Source of the DNA: Limnephilus marmoratus
Taxonomy: Eukaryota > Arthropoda > Insecta > Trichoptera > Limnephilidae
DNA length: 64,000 nucleotides
Reading direction: 5' to 3'
Assembly: GCA_917880885.1 (NCBI GenBank)
Contig: OU862913.1
Coordinates: forward strand, 45,231,460 to 45,295,459
Every line of letters starts with the position of its first letter. The stretch's first letter is position 1. This document shows, one piece after another, positions 11,640-23,320 of this stretch. The notes below the pieces were generated by a model, which saw only the letters and a program-made list of their open reading frames with translations, made no database searches and had not been told where the DNA came from. The position numbers and the translations under genes were made by a program.

Positions 11640-12640
11640 ATGTGAGTATGTATTATGTACCTTCATACTTCCATGTAACTCTGTATTCATATAGCATATG
11701 TGGTCACAATCTAGAAACAGTTGAATCAATAAAAGATTTAGGAATTATATTTGACAACAAACTAACATTCAATCAACACATTGAATACATTGTGTGTAAA
11801 TCAAATAAATTACTTGGTTTTATTGTAAGATCAACCAAATTGTTTAAGAATTCTAACAGTCTAATAGGTAATTCTATTCAATTCCTTAATCTGAAGTGTT
11901 CTTGAGTACGGGTCAACAGTCTGGAATCCACATTATATTACACAGATATCTAGACTCGAATCAGTCCAAAGAAAATTTACACGGATTTTGTCTTACCGAT
12001 CAGGTGTCTATCATCTTCTAGACGGGTACGAACAAAGACTTAGACATTTCAAATTAGAAAGTCTGGTTAAAAGACGAAACATAAATGACCTCTTGATGCT
12101 ATATAAAATTGTGAATAATCGTGTAGACAGTAACTTAGTCAACCAAATCAAGTTATACGCCAGGCCCAAATCTACCAGAAACCTAAACATATTCTGGACT
12201 GAAATTTTTACCAATAATACTGGATATTTTAATCCTATGTCCAGAATATGTCGATCATACAATGATCTTGTTAAAATACACACTTTCATAGATATTTTTC
12301 TAAATAATGTACTTAACCTGTTTCAAAAAATATCTCCACGATTTGTGCACCTAAAAAAAAAAAATTATTTTTGTTGTTTTATTACATCTCAGGAAATACT
12401 TCATATATATTGTATACTTATAATGTATTTCAATTTTGTATTTTGTTTTTTGTTTTTAAAGTTATGTATAAATAATACTTGCATTGTTTTTCATGTGTTT
12501 GCTTCTGTAAAAATTCAAATGTGATTACTGCAGACACATTAGTCTAGGGATATTTATATTTGTATTTTAATTTATTATATTTAACCCACAAAAATGTTTT
12601 ATAAATATCCTGTTTGTGTCTCAAATAAATAAATAAATAA
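11640..12640 (+). pseudogene. 5'-truncated LINE (RT C-terminus) with TAAA-type tail
   Basis: Starting near 11700, the frame reads HNLETVESIKDLGIIFDNKL, the post-YADD RT region; a shift then leads to TVWNPHYITQISRLESVQRK and LSYRSGVYHLLDGYEQRLRH. The 3' UTR ends in (AAATAAAT)n near 12640. It differs from the 2286 family in both protein and tail, so it is a second LINE family. At least one frameshift lies near 11900. Confidence 0.75.
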
Positions 12641-12649
12641 ACTTTCTTT

Positions 12650-13235
12650 GACAATTTGTATTTCGCTTGTTACCCATGACGTGTACTTAATACATATTAT
12701 AAACTGTATTTTTAGATATTTCCTTGCTTGTTCGATGAATTGGTTTTATAACTGCCTTAGCAACATATAATACATTACATTTATTATTGTTTATTTTTAC
12801 TATTATGTAACAGTTTCGTCAATTGTTTTTTTTTAAAATGTTTTTAAAATCGATTTTTATCAGTGGAAAAAAAATTAACTGTTTTAAAAGATCTTCTCCG
12901 CTTTACGTTTACCCAATCAGCCAGTCAGCTGATTCATGGTGATAAAAATAAGTGTGTTGTCTGTGCCGGAGCAATTGCTTTGAAACATATTTACCTCAAA
13001 TAATTTCCCAGTACTCAAATAATTTCTTTCTTCATTCTGACGTCACGATCGGGTACCGCGTTTATCATATAGGTTCGTCAAAACTGGTCTATAATAATGA
13101 TGTATTTACTTGCTTTAAAATAAATGTACTTATTTTGAGTTTTTCACTTCACTCATTTCACTTTCTAAAATCAATTCTGTTATAATAAATCGGTAATTAC
13201 ATAATAAGGAACAAACAATAACAAAAACCTACTCA
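12650..13235. other. AT-rich interval without recognised features
   Basis: No coding frame or repeat is supported between the LINE tail and the hAT target duplication at 13236. Confidence 0.5.
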
Positions 13236-15104
13236 GTTCTAGGCAGTGGCGTAGCTAGCATGGGTGGCACCCGGGGCGGAAAACGTGGTGTCCATTATAT
13301 GGGTGAAGTTTTAACTAAAACAATTTATCGAATACATATTCACTCTTAAATTTAAACCAGTTTTGAAATAATTAATTAGGTTCAATTTCAATTTAAGCCA
13401 GTGGACTCTTACCAGATTAATTCTTATGTTAAAACAAGTCTCGTGTTCAGAATATCCAGATGCGGATGCATGTACTGACGAATTTCGAAGGTAACCATTT
13501 TCATTTTCCAAGCGCAGTAAAAATTCAAGTTTCATACTATGTGGTGCAACAATCTGAGGAAAACCATTTTTAAGTTCTTGATGCAGTTTTGAACCAGGGG
13601 AAACGCACATAGAAAGTTAAAATCAGTTTTGTTCTCCAAATGCAAGAAAAATTTCGAAACCGCTCTATAGTTTCGAGTGGAGTTTTCAATTCTAATATGC
13701 TGCAAAATTCTGAAGAAAATCATTTGCTGGCGTGAAAATATAATTTTAACTACCCATTCTTAAGTTAAAACCAGTTTTGTGTTCAGAGTGTAATGATAAA
13801 AATGCAATTGTGAGATAGTAAAGGTGTCCCCAGCTTTAATTATTAATGCACGCAGTACACGAAAATGGTTTTACTCTGATCTTTGTAGCACATATTCTTC
13901 AAATTTCAAATCTTGCACATGGAACTTGAAAATGGTTTCCTTTGAAATTTCATTTGCAACTCTGTTCGTCTGCGGACCCATTTTGAAGGAAACCATTCCC
14001 GAGTTCTACCATTGCAAGATATTCCCCGAGTTGCAAGATAATAAAGATATAAAGTTTCAGACTACGTACTGCAAATATCGGAGGAAAACCATTTTCATGT
14101 TATGGGTGTAGTTTTAATTAAAACGAGTTACTGAATACAGATTCAATCTTAAATTGAAACCAGTTTTGAAATGTGAGTTGCACGCCACATGCTCCAAAAT
14201 TCGAAAGAAAACCATTTGCTTGTTCCGTCTATAACTTTTATTCAAGCTTTTGGATTCTCACACAGACTCACTCTTTACCTAAATCTGGAAAAATGTGAGA
14301 TTAGTATAAGCCGGGTCGATGAATAAATACACCGTCAAGGCGCCATACACACGTTACGTCGCCAATCCAAAAACTTTTTATTTTTCAAAATTAGGACTAA
14401 GGCAAAAATCCGATTATTGGTTTATCGATTATACTTGTACGCATAATTAAATTATTAAAAATTACCGTATCTTAATTTTAAGTAGCTCAAACTAGATTTT
14501 GAATAATACCCAACCTAATAGGATAAAATAATTTAGGTATTATGATTTACAGCGCTAGTACTGCGAAGGTAACCTCTTATCCAAAGATTTGACAACTGAT
14601 CGAAATCTGAGGGTGCTCTTACATTTGGTAGACGAATTACCTTAGCGTGCGAAACTACCCCAGTGTAAGCAGCTAATCGTTCGGTGTAAATACTGTCGGC
14701 AGTTGACTTGGTAATCGGTGTAAATAGCGCTTCGTCAACAAATTCAAAACGCATATTTCGAATTCATAAAAAACGTTTTCTGAAAACCTCCAAATTACTT
14801 ATTATTCCTTAAGTATTTATTCATGTACACAAAACAATATAATACAGAAAAAAACATACCGATGATTGATCATTTTTGTTCAATCAGTTATCGATCGAAT
14901 CTGGTATAATTGCATTCAAGTTTTGCGTCTATTAGAAAAGTTAACTATCAAATCCCCTTACCTTGTTTTTTTTAAATGATCTTTTAGCACTAATAAAAAC
15001 GCTAACAGAATAAAAACCTTTTCTCTAATTCACGTCAGTCAATAGATAACAATTCACTTTACGAGTTTACGTTGACGATAACAATAACATTACGAAATTA
15101 GAAT

Positions 15105-15629
15105 TCAAAAGTACAAAATTCTATGGTTAAGTTATCAGTTCAAAAACATATTTTTTCACAGAGACGAAACATATCATTGTTGTATGGGAATTTAACAATA
15201 TTACCGGTGCAGGCCTTATTATGGTACAAAATATTGATTCTGCGTATTATGTCTGAGTCTAATTATAAGAGGAAAGTAGAAAATGATTATAATACAAGGT
15301 TCACAAAGAATGAAGGAATGATTGTTCCAAAAAATAATAATAACTACGGACGGCGAACCCTGGAATATAACGTGCCAAAAATATTTAACATGTTACCAAT
15401 TAATATAAAAAATTCCGATTCTACAAATAGATTCAGATATATGCTGAAACAATGGCTGCTAAATAGAGATTGTTTATATTAATTCGTGTGTTAATTGTTA
15501 TAATCTGTATGGTTATAGTAATAATATTATGTAATGTTTAAATTGTAACTGAACATTAACATCCTGTTGACAAACTGTTTTATTGCGGTTTAACGGGATT
15601 GTACCTTGAAAACCAAAAAAAAAAAAAAA
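15105..15629 (+). mobile_element. 5'-truncated LINE nested in the hAT-type element
   Basis: It encodes the C-terminus of a LINE RT (IVPKNNNNYGRRTLEYNVPK, stop near 15480), followed by a 3' UTR and a poly-A run ending at 15629. A short duplication (A)GAAT flanks it (15100-15104, 15629-15633). The related hAT copy has uninterrupted sequence at the corresponding place (near 45140, TTAGAATGACAC), so the insertion boundaries are seen directly. Confidence 0.85.
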
Positions 15630-15834
15630 GAATGACACAAGAAATATTTCAGGGAAATCCCCGACCGAGCAATACTTCGAGCTAGGAACGAAAATATATA
15701 TTTTTTCGGGAATCCCCGATCAAACAAGCCATAGAGCTAAATAACAGTCAGTGTTCAAGCGTAAAATATTTTTTGCGGCAATTTTGCACTTTCATAAGTT
15801 TTTTCTCCACGTTTGAGTGTCACCCCCTCCCCCC

Positions 15835-18020
15835 CAGTGGCGTAGCGTGGGTTTCGGCCGCCCGGGGCGGAGGAAAATTTTGCCGCCCCCCCTAACTTCT
15901 ACAGGTACTTTTTCCGCAGGTTTTCAAGCGCTGACCGGGGGGGGGGGGGTAGATATCCTATTTTTTATGCCGATTTTTATAATCCTATGTGCCGAGTACT
16001 CTTCCAATAAAATCATGCTTATAAATTTTACTACAAATTTATATATAACTGCTCTCAGAAATCGAGAATTGTGTGCTTGTAATAGAATTTCGCATCTTCA
16101 TACGCATACGTATGGAATGCAACTCAAATGCAAAGTTTCACTCGGTACACGATGAATCGGCAACTTATTGATATATTGATAACACAAAACTGGTTTAAAT
16201 TAAAATAAATATGCGGTTTATCAAAACTACACTCAGAACATAAAAATGGTTTTTCTTTGATTCTAGCGGCACATATATTCTGAACACAAAACTGGTTTAA
16301 ATTAAATCTGTATGTGGTGAATTAAAGCTACACTCAGAACATGAAAATGGTTTTTCTTTAATTCTGCCGGCTATTACATTCTAAATATAAAACTGGTTTT
16401 AATTAAATCTGTACGCGGTGAATTAAAACTACACTCAAAACATGAAAATGGTTTTTCTTTGATTCTGCCGACATTTACATTCTGAATACAAAACTGGTTT
16501 TAATTAAATCTGTTTGTGGTGAATTAAACCTACACTCAGAACATCGGGGCGGAGGAAAATTTCACCGCCGCCTTATTTGGGACTTCAAGCGGTGGGGTGG
16601 GATGGGGGGGGGGGGGGTAGGGTTGTATATGGAAATCCTATTTTTTTATTACGACCTATTTATAAACGAGCCGGATTTTTTAATAATCACATTTGACGAG
16701 TATTCTTTCAACGAAAATCATGTATATAAAATTCTACTCCAAAGTTGATTGATTGATACTACGTTAGAGTCCCCAAACAATAGTTACACACGCAACAATC
16801 AATTTATCAGGATTTTACAGCATTATGTAACTCAAATGTAAAGCTTCACTCGATGCAGGATGAATCTGCAACTCGTTATTTAATTTATCGTTGTATTCTG
16901 AACACAAAACCAGTTTTTATGTGGTGAATTAAAACAACACTCGGAACATGAAAATGGTTTTTTTTTATTCTGGCATAGTCTGCAAATAGAATTTAATAAC
17001 TGAACTTCGAATAAAATAATGTTTTCCTTTGAATTGTGTCAGCAGATGAATTCTCAAATGGAATTTTATATCCTGAAAACTGGTTTAACCCTTCGAATAA
17101 TAAGAAAAAATATCTATAAACTTTTGCTTGTCAATTTTTGCGCACAAAATTTCTGGTTCTTCCCATACAATGTTCCTTTTTATTAAAACAAAACTGTTCT
17201 TAAATTTAGATAAAGTAATTTTTTTCGACGTGCTTATCAGAACATTATTGTTTCTAAACATTAAAATTTTCATATTGGAAATGTGAATTGGCTCAAAAAT
17301 ACACGCCTGCGAATATTCGAATTAAAGTACCTAAAATAGAATAAACTTAAAATTTTAAATACAGATTCCTTTTCTTAAAAAATGTTATAAAACTGTATCT
17401 TAACTTTTTAATGCAATCACAAATTTATTTAAAATTAAATGTGTGAGACATAATTTCACAATTTTATTTTAAAATTAAATGTGTGGGATAATTTGCGTCT
17501 CCTGTGATTAGACGGGTCAAATTAAATCTATATTTGCCGAATTAAAACTATACCCAGAAAATGAAAATGGTTTCTCTTTGATTCTGGCAGCACATACATA
17601 ATCTACAACTATAATTTTATAACTGTACTTCGAATAAAATGATGGTCTCTTTCGAAATGTATCAGCAGATGAATACACAACTGAAATTCAGTCGTTAATA
17701 CATTCTGAACACAATTCTGATTTTAATTAAGAGTTAATCTGTTTGCGAGTTATCAGCTTTAATTAGTATTACTCTCATAATATGCGTACGGTTTTCCTAC
17801 GAATTGCGAAATTCGCAGCTTAAAAAAATATAGTTATTGATATTTTTGATGAATTAACAAAAGAGTTGGATTCGTAAACGAAAGGATCGTAGAACATGTT
17901 CAAATAATGATTTGAAATGGTTTAAACTTTTCCAAGATAATGTTATTATTTATTGTGAAAATTTGCCGCCCCCCTTAAAAGTGCCGCCCGGGGCTAGCCG
18001 CCCCCCCCCCCCCCCCCCCG

Positions 18021-18054
<34 letters not shown>

Positions 18055-18068
18055 ACGCTACGCCACTG
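15835..18068. mobile_element. Nested hAT-type element with C-rich target
   Basis: The left end CAGTGGCGTAGCG (15835) and right end CGCTACGCCACTG (18056-18068) match the family ends. The flanks are C-rich (CTCCCCCC left, CCTCCCCC right), consistent with an 8-bp duplication blurred by the C tract. The interior contains a direct duplication (about 15863-16540 and 16546-16980) and the 103-bp repeats. The right end passes through a long poly-C run at 18001-18053. Confidence 0.7.
16179..16545. repeat. 103-bp tandem repeat, four units, inside the nested hAT-type element
   Basis: Each unit reads roughly ACACAAAACTGGTTTAAATT ... CTACACTCAGAACATGAAAA ... TTTCTTTGATTCTG. Further degenerate units are scattered from 13320 to 17800 and near 44030, so the repeat belongs to the element family and is not a host satellite. 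Confidence 0.75.
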
Positions 18069-18136
18069 CCTCCCCCCCCCCTCAGTTTGCACCCGGGGCG
18101 GTCCGCCCCCGTCCTCGCTACGCCACTGGTTCTAGG

Positions 18137-19780
18137 AAAATTAGTATGCACAAAATATTAATAATAATATATAAACTCGAACGACAAAATGTTATGATAA
18201 AATATTTGTTAATATAACTCGCAGTTAATTTTATCATAGATTTAGGCAAGCAGGTACCTAATTTCAAGAGGTGATTGATATTATTAAAAAAAAAATAAAC
18301 ATCAATGTAAATTTGTTTTTGAATATTGGGAGCTAAATTTTTCAATTATTTTTTGAATAAGGTATTTAGTATTGGAAAATTTGCTTGGAGCTTCACTCAT
18401 CAGCGTAGAGCCCGTGGTGGTGGACTTTATACTGAAGTCGAACGTGATTTTTATTTTACGAGTTATTTCGTGTATTAATTTAAAAGAAAAATGATTGCTT
18501 GATTAACCGAATTGGTTCATTATCAAAAGGCCGCGACCAGTATTAATCGTAGTGCCGTTAAAGTGTTTATTACACATTATTTTTGAGACCGAAATAACCG
18601 CAAATCTATTTAGGTGCCGGCAATACAATAAAATACGGAAGAGTATTATCTTACAAGGAGACTAGCCTGACTAAAAGATGTTGGAAAGATAGCCTTGCCT
18701 GGATATGCAACTATTCCATGGTTGGAGTGAATTATTAAAGCAAAACTGTTTCAGCCGTCTTCAGTTCAAGGTAATTTGACAGATTATACAACATGAGAAA
18801 ACCAGAAGCCCGAGATTTATTTAAGATAGATAGAATCACTAATTTTAATAATTGAATTTTGGTCGATCCAGTATATTGTGTATGTAATTTAATTATGTTT
18901 TAAGTTTTGTATTTATTTAAAATATGTACAAACATGCAATTTTGCTAATCCTTATTGAATACCAATACTTGTACTTCCCAAGGCTCCGTCAAGAGTCGTA
19001 ACACGTTACTATACTGTATTCACATAATATTATGGCGTACCCATAGTGCATTTTCTTATTTGCGTAACAAAATAATCAAAAGAGAGACAAGATACACAAT
19101 AGACACATAAAGAGACCCAAATATTACATAATTAATATAATAAACACTATAATCGCTACATATTTTGAGTAATAACAGATCATTTTTTCTAAATTTAAAT
19201 AAATTATCGATGAAAAGGTCAACTTCGGCATACTCTGTCTAATCTAATTATAGTCGACACCCTGGGGTCAAAGATAGGTCTAAAACAGGTGATATTATTT
19301 TTTAATTATTAAAACTCAAACGAAAAATCTGAATACAGAAAAATCAAAAAAGATAAGGTCTCATCTAGGATGAATTCAAAAACTTCCCCTTGCCGGGCGT
19401 TTTCAAAACCTGTACCGGTTCAGTCGTGGTAGCGACAATTTATATTTCAATATCAAAATATAGAAATAAAATTAAGTATTCATTTCTAATATACACGTTG
19501 GAAAGATTATTTTATTTAGATTTTAGAACCATTTTTGTTTTTGCAAAGTGATAAAAAATAACCAAAATAGAGGTGTATTAAAAATGTAAATTGGTGCTAC
19601 TGCGGCTGAAACGGTATAGGTTTTGGAAATACACTAAAAACACTGACAGGGTGCAGTTGGACAAACTGAGATAACGTGTCCCTATCTGATTCGGTCATAA
19701 TGATCTGTCTTACCTTAAATAAAATAAAATAAAAACAGATTTTATATCATAAACTCAGGTATAAAAATTAATACATTGAC
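18137..19780. other. Gene-free interval containing a small palindromic repeat
   Basis: No coding region is supported. At 19401-19632 there is an inverted repeat: CAAAACCTGTACCGGTTCAG on the left and the complement of CTGAAACGGTATAGGTTTTG on the right, arms about 40 bp. It resembles a small MITE; ends and target duplication are not resolved. Confidence 0.45.
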
Positions 19781-20138
19781 ATAAAATATCCATGTTGACA
19801 AAATATTTTAGAATCAAGAGTGGGCCGGACATTTTTATTTATTTTTGAGTAAGTTGATACTGCATAAATATATAAAAATAAGCTCAATGTAACATTTCAT
19901 TTGAAAAATTTAAATATTTTTACAACATTTATTTTTGAATACATACATATTTTCTTCATTCTTCATACTTTCAGGCATTTCATCATACATCTTTAGTCCT
20001 CTATACATTAGGCAGTTCTGTGAAAGGTTTATAATGCGGAAAATTAAAGGAACGAATAAAAATAATTATTCCACGGGACATGCGACGAGGTTTAACAGAT
20101 TGAATTGGTTCACTACTGTGAAAGAAACCTGCCCATAT

Positions 20139-21291
20139 CTAGTAGGTATGTGACGTTTTAAACATGTCTTCTGAAAACCTGAATGGTAACAGTGGGAACC
20201 AGAATAAGGTTTTTTCTCTTAAACTCTGTGTAGTACAGGTACGAATGCATAGCTTTAATGAGTCCGTTTCAGCACAAAAACAGCTGCAGTCGAAACATGA
20301 ATAAGGTTTTTCTCCACTATGGTTAAGCATGTTATATCTTAAATTTTCCTTTGGAGAACATGAATAACTTCAGGAAGAACGTGAATGAGTTTTTCTCCAG
20401 TATGGAAAAGCACGTGAAGTTTTAAATTTCCCTTTTCTGCACAGAAATAGGTGCAGTTGGAATATCACTTAGATTTTTCTCCAATATAGATTCGCTAGTG
20501 ACATTCTAAAGTTCCCTTTTGAGAACATGAATAGCTGCAGAAATAACAAGATCAAGATTTTTCTTCAGTATGAGGAGAACGCATGTGATATTTCTAACGT
20601 CCTTTTTAAATAAATGAATAGTTGCAGTTTCCTCTCGTTACATTATAACACAGAAACTTTCTTATAATTCAAATACATTTTAATCTTAGAAAGGGTTAAA
20701 AGAGTAAGACAACTATCATTTCTAAAAAAAATGTAAAAATTAAAATAAACTATGCAAAACAAAAAATAGAACGCGAATAAGGTTTTTCTCCTGTATGGGT
20801 TATCATTGGATAATTGAGAGAAGGGTAAAAATGTGACAATTTTCAGCATAGATGGAATATGAACAAGGTTTTTCTCTAGTATGGGTTCACAGGTGACGAT
20901 TCCAAGTTCTGTTTTGAGCACAGCAATAAATACAGTCGGAACATCAACAAGATTTTTCTCAAGTATGTTTTTTTTTTACATGAGCTCCACACAGAAGGCA
21001 AAAAAAGAAAATTATTTTCCTTAGGGCCAATGTCATCTTCGGGGATGCTGTGTGGAGGGTTTAGCATTGGGTGTCATAAATTTCCCTTATGAGAACATGA
21101 GGGATATCAGATCAGGAATAAGGTTTTTCTCCAGCATGGGTTCGCATATGACGATTCAAAGTTCCCTTTTTATCACAGGAAAAACTGCAGATGGAACAAG
21201 AATAAGGTTTTTCTCCAGTTTGGGTTCGCATGTGCCGATTCCAGGATCCCTTATAACGATAGTAGTAGCTGCAGTCAGGACATGAATAAGG
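20139..21291 (-). pseudogene. Degenerate finger tail downstream of gene A
   Basis: Minus-strand C2H2 fragments continue past gene A's stop at 21292. Two intact fingers lie in the same frame immediately beyond it (CPDCSYYYRYKGSWNRHMRT and CSICSFSCDKKGTLNRHMRT); then a TGA falls in a finger near 21112, and upstream-type fragments decay through 20340-20140. A LINE/SINE tail (20955-21058) has inserted in the array. The homologous decayed tail of gene B is at 37540-37850, so both genes once had longer arrays. Confidence 0.8.
20955..21058 (-). mobile_element. Short retroposon tail inserted in the finger relics
   Basis: The minus strand reads CCTCCACACAGCATCCCCGA ... CTCATGTAAAAAAAAA, the 3' tail shared by the SINE-like repeat at 49906-50239 and the LINE at 52975-55193. 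Poly-T on the plus strand (from about 20968) marks its poly-A end. Finger sequence resumes on both sides. Confidence 0.7.
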
Positions 21292-22490
21292 TTATTCTGT
21301 AGTATGGGTAAGCGTGTGATGTTTCAAAGTTGCCTTTCGAGCACAGGAATAGTTGCAGTAAGAACATGAATAAGTTTTTTCTCCAGAATGGGTTTGCATG
21401 TGACGTTTTAAAGTTCCCTTTTGAGCACAGATATATGTGCAGTCGGAACACGAAAAAGGTTTTTCTCTAGTATGGGTTCGCATGTGACGATTCCAGTCTC
21501 CCTTATGGCGAGAGGAATAGCTGCAGTCGGGACATGAATAAAGTTTTTTTGTTAATGATGTTTTTATAGTATGGGTAAGCATGTGACATTTCAAGTTTCC
21601 CTTTCGTGAACTGGAATAGCTGCAGAAAGAACACGAATAAGGTTTTTCTCTAGTATGGGTAAGTATGTGACATTTTAAGTTTCCCTTTTGTGAACTTGAA
21701 TAGCTGCAGAAAGAACACGAAAACGGTTTTTCTCCAGTATGGGTAAGCATGTGAGCTTTTAAAGTTACCTTTCGAGCACAGGAATAGCTGCAGTCGGAAC
21801 ATGAATAAGCTTTTTCTGCAGTATGGGTTCGCATGTGACGATTCCAAGATCGCTTTTGAGCACAGGAAAAGCTGCAGTCGGGACATGAATAAGGATTTTC
21901 TCCAGTATGGGTAAGCATGTGATGTTTTAAAGTTGCCTTTCGAGTATAGGAACAGATGCATTCGGAACATGAATAAGGTTTTTCTCCAGAATGGGTTTGC
22001 ATGTGACGTTTTAAAGTTCCCTTTTGAGCACAGTTATATGTGCAGTCGGAACACGAATAAGGTTTTTCTCTAGTATGGGTTCGCATGTGACGATTCCAGT
22101 CTCCCTTATGGCGAGAGGAATAGCTGCAGTCGTTTTTTGTTAATGATGTTTTTATAGTATGGGTAAGCATGTGACATTTCAAGTTTCCCTTTCGTGAACT
22201 GGAATAGCTGCAGAAAGAACACGAATAAGGTTTTTCTCCAGTATGATCAAGGATGTGATGTTTTAAATTTCCCATATGAGAACTTGAATGGCTGCATAAA
22301 GAACACGAATAACGTTTTTCTCCAGTATGGGTTCGCATGTGACGATTCAAAGATCCACTTTCATCACAGGAATAGCTGCAGATGGAACATGAATAAGGTT
22401 TTTCTCGAGTGTGGGTAAACCTGTGATGTATTAAAGTTGCCTTTTGAGCACATGAATAGGTACAGTTGGAACATGAATAAGGTTTTTCTC
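21292..22490 (-). CDS. Gene A exon 3: 14-unit C2H2 zinc-finger array
   Basis: This is the DNA-binding part of a putative nuclear zinc-finger protein. The acceptor is TTTCAG|GAGAAAAACC, with the exon beginning at 22490 in phase 1, so exon 2's last G joins to give G-E-K-P. Fourteen units of about 28 residues follow, mostly C-X2-C-X12-H-X3-H with TGEKP-like linkers. Unit 5 has lost its first Cys through an in-frame 15-bp deletion compared with unit 12. Units 4-7 and 11-14 are near-copies, an internal duplication of about 588 bp. Two linkers are unusual (HTIKTSLTK instead of HTGEKP). Translation ends at TAA 21294-21292, an AAA to TAA type change inside a linker, with two more intact fingers beyond it. 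Confidence 0.85.
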
Positions 22491-22638
22491 CTGAAATGGA
22501 AAGCAAGTAATATTTTAAATGTGCATATGAGGGCGTGAATATCTGAAGTAGGAGACGTTAAAAATTTAAAATAAGTATCTGACCATGATGAAAACAAAAT
22601 ACTTTTAACAAATTAAGATAAAGAAAAATCGATATTAC

Positions 22639-22785
22639 CTGCAGTTTTGGTAATGCTTTCAGAGTGCTCTAAGCATTCCTTTTTTACATCCTGCTGGTCT
22701 ATGTCTATTTCCGTATAAGGAATCCTCCCGCCAACTTCTTCTCGGTATTCTGTCTGGATAGAAACAGTCTCTATAGTATTACTAC
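22639..22785 (-). CDS. Gene A exon 2: acidic N-terminal module
   Basis: A 147-nt exon bounded by ATTCCAG| (acceptor) and GCAG|GTAATA (donor), phase 1 on both sides. It encodes about 48 residues: SSNTIETVSIQTEY, an acidic stretch, DIDQQDVKKECLEHSESITK. It is the paralogue of exon 2 in gene B (41780-41926) and gene D (60151-60294). The first psi-K-x-E motif is lost here (IQTE instead of IKTE); the second, VKKE, is kept. No known domain (ZAD, BTB, KRAB, SCAN) is recognised. Confidence 0.85.
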
Positions 22786-22925
22786 CTGGAATAACAAATA
22801 GACGATACGATGTGTAAAGACTTGTTTAGTGCCACATTATAAAATACGGTGGTTGGGGCTATTTTAATGCTTAAATAAATTTATTTTTGTATTTTGTATT
22901 ATTACAATTTGGAAGGCGGATAAAG
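22786..22925 (-). other. Start of gene A intron 1, homologous to gene B intron 1
   Basis: Bases upstream of exon 2 match 41927-42056 closely (shared phrases ACGATGTG, AATGCTTA, GGTGGTTGGGGC). Homology breaks at about 22925 and resumes at about 31310, so some 8.4 kb of intervening sequence is extra in gene A. Confidence 0.7.
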
Positions 22926-22929
22926 GGTA

Positions 22930-23320
22930 CCGATGCACTATGGAATGGCCCGGAACAAGGCCGTCTCATAAATCGAAAAAGGGTGTATTTTTTTTTCAGG
23001 TATACCTATAGCGGGTTTAATAAGAATTTTTTTTGTACTTTTGTATGCTTAAAATAATGTCAAAGTACGGGCTTAGGCAGAGATATTTAATTTAATCGAA
23101 ATATGGAATATTTCGTGGTACAAATTTCAAGCATTTGAGCTAGTTTATTATATATCATTGCAAAGGTTGTTTTTTAAGCTTTATTATTATATGTTTTAAA
23201 TATTTTATTTTTAAATAATACTTAGGTATTTATTTAAAAATAAAATATTAAAAACATATTTTTATTTTTAAATAATACCTATTTATAAGCTCCCTTTAAG
23301 CAAATATAAGACAATTTGTC
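22930..23320. repeat. Dispersed repeat also present at 30320-30690
   Basis: It shares ATGGCCCGGAACAAG..CGTCTCAT.AATCGAAAAA, the TATACCTATAGCGG phrase, CAAAGTACGGG and TCCCTTTAAGCAAAT-like sequence with 30320-30690 in the same orientation. No coding content is seen. The stretch from 23320 to 24640 holds only AT-rich DNA and a G run near 24378. Confidence 0.65.

Larger units (their letters stand above)
13244..18128. mobile_element. hAT-type non-autonomous element (4.9 kb) with perfect 8-bp TSD
   Basis: The left end is CAGTGGCGTAGCTAGC at 13244 and the right end is the near-complement GCTACGCCACTG at 18117-18128. The 8-bp sequence GTTCTAGG directly flanks both ends (13236-13243 and 18129-18136). 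Short CAGTGGCG-type inverted ends with 8-bp duplications fit the hAT superfamily. No transposase frame is present. The interior is made of degenerate repeats of about 100 bp (phrases like AAACCAGTTTTGTGTTCAGA), a LINE insertion (15105-15629) and a nested relative (15835-18068). The element at 43530-45377 has the same ends and subterminal sequence. Confidence 0.85.

Noticed and set aside
18001..18060. Proline-rich protein encoded by the C tract
   Set aside because: Poly-C run at the end of a hAT-type element; low complexity and no continuation.
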